DNA from: an uncultured Collinsella sp.
Lineage (GTDB): Bacteria; Actinomycetota; Coriobacteriia; Coriobacteriales; Coriobacteriaceae
Assembly (NCBI GenBank): GCA_934630735.1
Contig: CAKTWK010000049.1
Span: 1 to 10,941, forward strand
Direction of reading: 5' to 3'
DNA length: 10,941 bases
The notes under the pieces were generated by a model, which saw nothing but the letters and a program-made list of their open reading frames with translations, searched no databases and was not told the DNA's origin. The position numbers and the translations under genes are program-made. This document shows positions 6,995 through 10,941 of the stretch, in pieces. Position 1 is the stretch's first letter. The number at the start of each line of letters is the position of its first letter.

Positions 6995-7058
6995 GTTCAT
7001 TCAGTGCTGATGGGACGGGCTCATGCTTAAAATTGGAAAAGGGAAGCCAGGATGGCGT

Positions 7059-7337
7059 TTAACAGTAGAACGAAATCTCGTCCACGAGGAAAAATGCCTT
7101 CCATTTAGAGCAGATCAATTCATGCTGAGCGGCGATAATTTCACAGAGGTCGTCAAGCGTGCTCCGGGGGATTTTCGCTTTGTTATTAGCGACAATGCAA
7201 CCTCCCCTACGAGTCAGCCAGATTTTGGCCGAGTTATCTGAAGGCGCCCCCTTGCAAACATGGACATGGATTGGCTCGCCCGCTTCGTTGGACCAAAAGA
7301 AGACCCTATAGCCGCCAATAAGAAAAAGGCTAGGCAA
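7059..7337 (-). CDS. DUF4160-like small protein
   Basis: A 92-residue protein starting MPSLFLIGGYRVFFWSNEAGEPIHVHV. The pattern 'F..YRVFFWSNE..EPIHVHV' followed by a 'KIWL' strand is typical of DUF4160, a family of small proteins often found in two-gene accessory modules and sometimes listed with toxin-antitoxin candidates; no activity is established. The start codon is TTG (7335-7337): a strong Shine-Dalgarno, GGAGGAG, lies 6 nt upstream, and no ATG precedes the conserved N-terminus. It overlaps the end of the gene at 7330-7599 by 8 nt, so the pair is very likely translationally coupled. The C-terminus is slightly longer than the core domain (ending VDEISFYC). Soluble and probably cytosolic. 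Confidence 0.78.
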   Translation of the reverse strand: MPSLFLIGGYRVFFWSNEAGEPIHVHVCKGAPSDNSAKIWLTRRGGCIVANNKAKIPRSTLDDLCEIIAAQHELICSKWKAFFLVDEISFYC

Positions 7338-7599
7338 CTTTAGCTCCTCCGTTTGCGGCGTAGCGATACAACAGGTGAGCGTTATTGCTCAGAAAAGTCT
7401 CAAATCCTCGCTTCTCCTCGTCGGTGAAACGCCCCTCCCACATGGTCCAATTGTAAGAAGGCAACTCACAGCGAGCGGAGTCGAAGCCCTCTGCCGTCGG
7501 TCGTTCAAAATGCACGATAACCTTTTCGATATCGCCATCTGTAATCAGGTCAGAATGAATGACCTCGGTACCGTCTTCGAATGTCATATACGGGTACAT
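7330..7599 (-). CDS. Small protein of unknown function, partner of the DUF4160-like gene
   Basis: An 89-residue protein beginning MYPYMTFEDGTEVIHSDL, with no membrane segment or signal peptide. It reads as a compact alpha/beta domain: strands around 1-40 (including KVIVHFERP), an aromatic middle (SYNWTMWEG, 48-56) and a helical end (about 60-82). I do not recognise a named family. The start at 7599 is preferred because GAGGTGG lies 8 nt upstream; the GTG directly before it (7602) is also possible, and an ATG at 7638 lacks a ribosome-binding site. The frame is open further upstream to 7920, but that part crosses the start of the divergent gene at 7774 and is not convincing. It is the first gene of a two-gene unit; its stop overlaps the next start. 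Confidence 0.72.
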   Translation of the reverse strand: MYPYMTFEDGTEVIHSDLITDGDIEKVIVHFERPTAEGFDSARCELPSYNWTMWEGRFTDEEKRGFETFLSNNAHLLYRYAANGGAKVA

Positions 7600-7773
7600 C
7601 ACGTAAACCACCTCGCAATCGTAAGTCCAGTTTAGCATCAAGCTATTTCGCCAAAGACGGCAAGCCCCCTTGATGAGTTGATGGTATCTGTTAAATGTCA
7701 TGTACGATTCACATCTGGTGGGTACCCTGATGGCTAAACGAAACGAAGCAGATTTACACCGGGAGGACCCCGT

Positions 7774-8724
7774 ATGACAACCAAGTACACCGACGCGCCG
7801 CGTACGCGCGTCATGACACCGGCCGCGCTCAACAACGGCGTGCACGAGAACCATTCCATCGGACAAACCATGGCCATCGCGCCCAAAAAGGGCCTGTTCG
7901 ACGACATTTCCATTCCCCAAATCATCGCCGGCGCCGCAGCTGCTGCCACGAGCGTCGCGCTTGCTTCCAAGATCGGCATCGCTGGTTCAGTAATTGGTGC
8001 CGCCGTGAGCTCGGTCATCACCGTTGTGTCCTCGCAGGTCTACCGCCACTTTATCTCTGCCAGCGCCGAAGCCCTCAAAGGTACGCACGCCGCCGACGAC
8101 TACCCCGCCGGTGCTTATGAGCCCGTTGAGTTAAATGCCGAGGAGCACTTGGGCGGCGCCGCGACTACGCAGGAGATGCGCCAAATTGCGGGGCGCGCGA
8201 CCACGGCGCGCGTCGCCCCCGACAGCCTGCGCGCCAAGGCGGCAGCAGAGCGCAGCCAGACGCAAAAGAAGGTCATCGTCTTCTCGATCGCCATCGCCAT
8301 CGTCGCGGTCATCGCCTGCGCCGGCGCCATCCTTATCACCACTGCCGGTGAGGGTCTGGGCGAGCGTCCCGAGCCAATCCTGTCGTCGCGCACGACCGAG
8401 AGCGATGCAAATGGCAACACCCAGTCGCAGGATCAGCAGGCACAGACGGACGACACGCAAGACAGTTCTGCCTCTGCCAATTCGTCCTCGAACACCCAAA
8501 ACCAATCGCAGGGCACCGATTCCTCTACGGCCAACAGCGGTACGCAATCCGGCACGACCGACTCAAGCCAAACGACTGACGGCTCTCAACCGAGCACGGG
8601 CGACCAGACGAGCGACACCACGTCGGGAACGGGCACAGTAAACAGCAGCAACAGCAATTCGAGTGGCACCACATCGGGCACGGCATCTGACAGCTCAAGC
8701 CAAGGCACGACATCGGGCAACTAG
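7774..8724 (+). CDS. Membrane protein with Ser/Thr/Gln-rich C-terminal tail, unknown function
   Basis: A 316-residue protein of unrecognised family. Residues about 48-86 are hydrophobic and rich in Ala, Gly, Ser and Val (IIAGAAAAATSVALASKIGIAGSV...), long enough for a two-helix hairpin. A second, clear membrane span is at 166-190, preceded by QKK and followed by an acidic stretch, so by the positive-inside rule the 95-165 linker is cytoplasmic and the C-terminus outside. The last roughly 110 residues are almost entirely Ser, Thr, Gln, Asn, Gly and Asp, with repeated SGTTSG-like units, resembling a disordered wall-spanning or glycosylated stalk. No LPXTG sorting motif and no folded domain follows it. 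The start is supported by GGGAGGA 8 nt upstream. The gene diverges from the one at 7330-7599 with a 174-nt shared gap, where I see no convincing promoter. A stem-loop follows the stop. Confidence 0.8.
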   Translation: MTTKYTDAPRTRVMTPAALNNGVHENHSIGQTMAIAPKKGLFDDISIPQIIAGAAAAATSVALASKIGIAGSVIGAAVSSVITVVSSQVYRHFISASAEALKGTHAADDYPAGAYEPVELNAEEHLGGAATTQEMRQIAGRATTARVAPDSLRAKAAAERSQTQKKVIVFSIAIAIVAVIACAGAILITTAGEGLGERPEPILSSRTTESDANGNTQSQDQQAQTDDTQDSSASANSSSNTQNQSQGTDSSTANSGTQSGTTDSSQTTDGSQPSTGDQTSDTTSGTGTVNSSNSNSSGTTSGTASDSSSQGTTSGN

Positions 8725-8754
8725 GCACTGCATCCCCAGATAGGCAACCTGTAC

Positions 8755-8790
8755 AACGGGCGCGAATCGACAGCGGTTCGCGCCCGTTTG
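8755..8790 (+). terminator. Probable intrinsic terminator
   Basis: A perfect 12-bp inverted repeat, AACGGGCGCGAA (8755-8766) with its complement (8777-8788), has a 10-nt loop and begins 30 nt after the stop of the membrane-protein gene. The following tract is short (TTTG), so termination may be partial. Confidence 0.65.
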
Positions 8791-8803
8791 CCTTGGGCGC
8801 CGT

Positions 8804-8848
8804 CATGGCGAGCGCCATGCGATGGTAAGATGCTTTACATGTGTAAAG
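8804..8848 (+). promoter_or_regulatory. Promoter/operator region with two dyads
   Basis: Two inverted repeats lie between the hairpin terminator and the gene starting at 8861. CATGGCG-AG-CGCCATG spans 8804-8819, and CTTTACA-TG-TGTAAAG spans 8833-8848. Between them is TAAGAT (8825-8830), a possible -10 matching four of six positions, with no good -35. The second dyad contains TACAnnTGTA (8836-8845), the core recognised by CopY/BlaI-type repressors, and ends beside the Shine-Dalgarno, a place where a bound repressor would block expression. No such regulator is encoded in this window. Confidence 0.35.
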
Positions 8849-8860
8849 AGGAGATTTGCC

Positions 8861-10144
8861 ATGAGCAAGACAATAGTTAGGCCCACGCTTTCGCTGGGCA
8901 ACCACATCTATCTGTATCGCCTGCTGCGCGACACGATTGGGTGCGGTAAGCAAACGTTTATGACGCAGGTCGAGGAGGCGCTCGCCGCCGGCAACATGGC
9001 CGCTTATGACCTGGGCTTCGAGTCCACGCGCGAGCTGCTCGAGGAACTCGACGACTGCATTAAGCTGACTGTCTTTAAGGGCGGTCGTCTGTATGCCACG
9101 GTCATCGCCAACGAGGCCTGGGATACCGCCCTTGCCAAGGGCGAGGACAAGCCCAAGGCTGCCAAGGGCGCCAAGCAGTCCTACAAAAAGAAGAAACGCG
9201 GTGAGAAGGACCTCAAGGCCGTGCGCCCCAAGCACGTTAAGCGTCCCGAGCCCGAGCCCGTGGCCGAAGTCGCTCCGGAGCCAGAGCCCGAGACAGAGAT
9301 CGAAGTCTCTATTGAGGTAACAGCAGAAGCCGAAGCCGAAATCACCGCCACGACCGATCCCGAAGTCATATCCGAGCAGGAAGCAACTGTGGAGCTCAAC
9401 GAAGCGCCCAAGTCGACGACCGAAGAAGCCGCTGACCAACCCGAGACGCCTGCGTTCCAAAACAGCGATGTCTTTGGCAACGAGGCCGAGGACGATCGGC
9501 CCGAAGAACTCGCAGAACAGGACGCTACCGAGGCGGCATCGGAGCCCGAGGCACCGCAGCCCGCCATCTCGCTCACGGTCGTCTATGACCCCGAGAACGC
9601 CAATGCCGGCATCACCACCATGGCCTCCACACCGGTCGAGGCAAAGCCGTCTGTCGAGGCGGAGGACGCCCCGCAAGCCGATGCCAAAACCGAGACTGAA
9701 GACACATCCGTCTCCGTGGAACCGACAGATTCCGCAGTTAAGCCGGAACCGACGCCCGAGTCTGCACCTGTCATCGAGTCCGCATCCGCACCTGTCTATG
9801 ACCAAATTCCCGCACCGGCACCGGCTTCGGTACCCGCAGCACCGACCATCCCCGAGGACTTCCCCGTCGATTTCGCAACCGAGGTCTTCTGCCCCGGCCC
9901 GTTGCTGCACCAGCTGTCGACCTATCTCCCCTACGGCGCCGACACCCTCGGCATCGTCGGCGAGTACTACTGGATCGCCCGCGAACGCGGCACCATCGAG
10001 GCCGCGCGAAACCGCGCAATCTTCCCCCTGCGCTACACGCAGGCCGGCGAGCGCCGCGAGGTTACCGTGCGCATCCGCCGCAACACCACCGGTGGCCTCG
10101 GATCCACCTGGGCCATCGATAAAGTCGAAGAACCCGAGCAGTAA
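8861..10144 (+). CDS. LOTUS/OST-HTH-like N-terminal domain with long acidic linker, unknown function
   Basis: A 427-residue protein in four parts. Residues 1-95 form a compact domain; its second half (YDLGF...TRELLEELDDCIKLTVFKGGRLYATVI, about 49-82) resembles the helix-helix-strand-strand core of LOTUS/OST-HTH RNA-binding modules, which is inference by pattern only. Residues 97-128 are strongly basic (KKKKRGEK). Residues about 129-335 are a low-complexity linker of Glu, Pro, Ala, Thr and Ser with PEPEP units and no predicted fold. Residues 336-427 form a second small domain with conserved-looking aromatics (LPYGAD, GEYYWIARERG) and a strand-rich end. No signal peptide or membrane span, so cytosolic. 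The start is set at 8861, with AGAGGAG 7 nt upstream; an in-frame ATG at 8822 overlaps the putative -10 and lacks a binding site. The gene is monocistronic and followed by a strong terminator. Confidence 0.85.
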   Translation: MSKTIVRPTLSLGNHIYLYRLLRDTIGCGKQTFMTQVEEALAAGNMAAYDLGFESTRELLEELDDCIKLTVFKGGRLYATVIANEAWDTALAKGEDKPKAAKGAKQSYKKKKRGEKDLKAVRPKHVKRPEPEPVAEVAPEPEPETEIEVSIEVTAEAEAEITATTDPEVISEQEATVELNEAPKSTTEEAADQPETPAFQNSDVFGNEAEDDRPEELAEQDATEAASEPEAPQPAISLTVVYDPENANAGITTMASTPVEAKPSVEAEDAPQADAKTETEDTSVSVEPTDSAVKPEPTPESAPVIESASAPVYDQIPAPAPASVPAAPTIPEDFPVDFATEVFCPGPLLHQLSTYLPYGADTLGIVGEYYWIARERGTIEAARNRAIFPLRYTQAGERREVTVRIRRNTTGGLGSTWAIDKVEEPEQ

Positions 10145-10150
10145 CGACAA

Positions 10151-10188
10151 ACGGCTCAAATCCCGACTAGGATTTGAGCCGTTTTATT
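10151..10188. terminator. Strong intrinsic terminator between converging genes
   Basis: A perfect 13-bp stem, ACGGCTCAAATCC (10151-10163) with its complement (10170-10182), has a 6-nt loop and is followed on the plus strand by TTTATT. It starts 6 nt after the stop of the gene ending at 10144. On the minus strand the tail is TTTGTCGTT, so it may also serve the glucosidase gene that ends at 10238. Confidence 0.9.
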
Positions 10189-10237
10189 GTGCCAATCAGG
10201 CCGCGCTCAGCTGCAAATGGACACAATACCCATGCGC

Positions 10238-10941
10238 CTATTTACGAATGAGCGCATATCCCTCAAAGGGGCGAAGTGCCTGCAGGTCCTCAACATCCCC
10301 ATAAGAGCGCAACAGCACGTCCCACTCCCCTTGAGCCAGCAGTTCCCGGACTTCCGGGCCCACTTCGCTCATTTCATCGGAGAAATTGGCAACCACAAGC
10401 ATCGATCCAGGCGCGGACATGTCTTCGATCGTCGCCACCGACGCATCATAGGGCTCTCCGACAGGAAGATTGCCAAATCGCCCATACGCGAGCACGGGCG
10501 CACTGTCCGCGTCAACAAAACGGACCTTGCCCGTCGCCACCACAGGCAACTCGTGCCGCAGCTCATTCACCTGACGATAGAACTCAAAAATTGAATTCGA
10601 AACGCCCACTTCGAGCTCCGCCGTTATCTCATCTTGGCTACAATCCTTCGCATCGCGAGCCATCGGAACCCAAGGCTCAGCGATCGAAAAACCATGGTGC
10701 ACCTCGCCATTCCACTGCATAGGCAGGCGGCCGTTATCGCGCGAATGCATGTTGATGATCGCGAGCGCCTCTTCGGGCGCCTTTCCCTGCTCGAGCAAGA
10801 TGCGGTAATAGTTGCGGCTCTCGACATCGTTGAACTCTTCGATGTTCGTAAAGTGTGCGTTGGTCGAGCCCAGCTCGTCACCTTGATAGATATAGGGCGT
10901 GCCGCGCAACAGGTCCATAAAGAGCGCGAGCATCTTTGCCG
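10238..10941 (-). CDS. GH13 alpha-glucosidase / oligo-1,6-glucosidase, C-terminal part (partial)
   Basis: The last 233 residues of a glycoside hydrolase family 13 enzyme that cleaves alpha-glucosidic bonds in short oligosaccharides; the 5' part lies beyond the right edge. The segment opens in the final part of the TIM barrel, with LLRGTPYIYQGDELG, followed by the linker and the HSRDNGRLPMQW signature, which places it in the oligo-1,6-glucosidase, alpha-glucosidase and trehalose-6-phosphate hydrolase group. The C-terminal beta domain follows (about the last 100 residues, ending FEGYALIRK). The catalytic Asp, Glu and Asp all lie upstream of the visible part, so activity and substrate preference cannot be judged. 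No signal peptide can be assessed; enzymes of this group are usually cytosolic and act on imported sugars. It converges on the gene ending at 10144. Confidence 0.9.
   Translation of the reverse strand, partial: AKMLALFMDLLRGTPYIYQGDELGSTNAHFTNIEEFNDVESRNYYRILLEQGKAPEEALAIINMHSRDNGRLPMQWNGEVHHGFSIAEPWVPMARDAKDCSQDEITAELEVGVSNSIFEFYRQVNELRHELPVVATGKVRFVDADSAPVLAYGRFGNLPVGEPYDASVATIEDMSAPGSMLVVANFSDEMSEVGPEVRELLAQGEWDVLLRSYGDVEDLQALRPFEGYALIRK

Noticed and set aside
7023..7241. A 72-codon plus-strand frame opposite the DUF4160-like gene
   Set aside because: No ribosome-binding site was seen, and the opposite strand carries the recognisable DUF4160 pattern and a coupled upstream gene.
7600..7920. 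N-terminal extension of the 7330-7599 gene up to an ATG at 7920
   Set aside because: The extension would overlap the divergent gene starting at 7774, its sequence is unlike a folded domain, and GAGGTGG before 7599 gives a clear start.
8822..8860. An upstream ATG that would extend the LOTUS-like protein by 13 residues
   Set aside because: It overlaps the putative promoter and dyads and lacks a Shine-Dalgarno, while AGAGGAG sits correctly before 8861.
9244..9292. PEPEP-encoding tandem repeats as a possible minisatellite or CRISPR-like array
   Set aside because: The units are short, irregular and in frame, as expected for a Glu/Pro-rich linker; there are no spacers of constant length.
8525..10159. 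A 544-codon open frame on the minus strand opposite the LOTUS-like protein gene
   Set aside because: The translation is a Gly/Cys/Leu/Arg-rich sequence with no domain, produced by the repetitive Glu/Pro/Ala codons of the plus-strand gene. The plus-strand gene has a good ribosome-binding site and terminator.

Overview
The window reads as a chromosomal segment of a GC-rich actinobacterium of the Coriobacteriia, most likely Collinsella or a close relative. This rests on codon use, an L-lactate dehydrogenase, and the general character of the small unknown proteins; no marker gene such as rRNA is present, so the genus is an inference. Ten coding regions plus one probable gene tail fill the window. 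No gene-free stretch exceeds 300 bases. I saw no tRNA, rRNA, CRISPR array, transposase or phage gene.

Left part (1-6924): five genes in tandem on the minus strand, each largely its own unit. In transcription order they are a glutamine-dependent NAD+ synthase (nadE, 4936-6924, with a good promoter at 6966-6994), a class I/II PLP aminotransferase (3655-4818), an L-lactate dehydrogenase (2531-3481), an Mbeg1/DUF2974-like alpha/beta hydrolase (1256-2416) and a nucleoid-associated protein of the NdpA/YejK family (140-1144). Hairpin terminators or terminator-like hairpins sit in the gaps, several only about 20 nt from the next start codon, so the downstream leader may be attenuated. A plus-strand reading frame ending at 67 probably is the tail of a convergent gene. 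nadE and ldh both bear on the NAD(H) pool, but they look independently transcribed.

The hydrolase gene is bracketed by two directly oriented copies of a 32-nt REP-like dyad (1221-1252 and 2434-2465; 28 of 32 bases identical, arms fully conserved).

Middle (7059-7599): two small overlapping minus-strand genes, one DUF4160-like and one unrecognised, translationally coupled; possibly a small accessory module.

Right part (7774-10144): two plus-strand genes. One encodes a membrane protein with a Ser/Thr/Gln/Asn-rich, probably extracytoplasmic tail. The other encodes a 427-residue protein with an N-terminal domain that resembles LOTUS/OST-HTH RNA-binding modules, a lysine-rich patch, a roughly 200-residue Glu/Pro/Ala-rich linker and a small C-terminal domain. 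Its promoter region carries a dyad with a TACAnnTGTA core. A perfect 13-bp terminator hairpin then separates it from the 3' portion of a convergent GH13 alpha-glucosidase gene that runs off the right edge.
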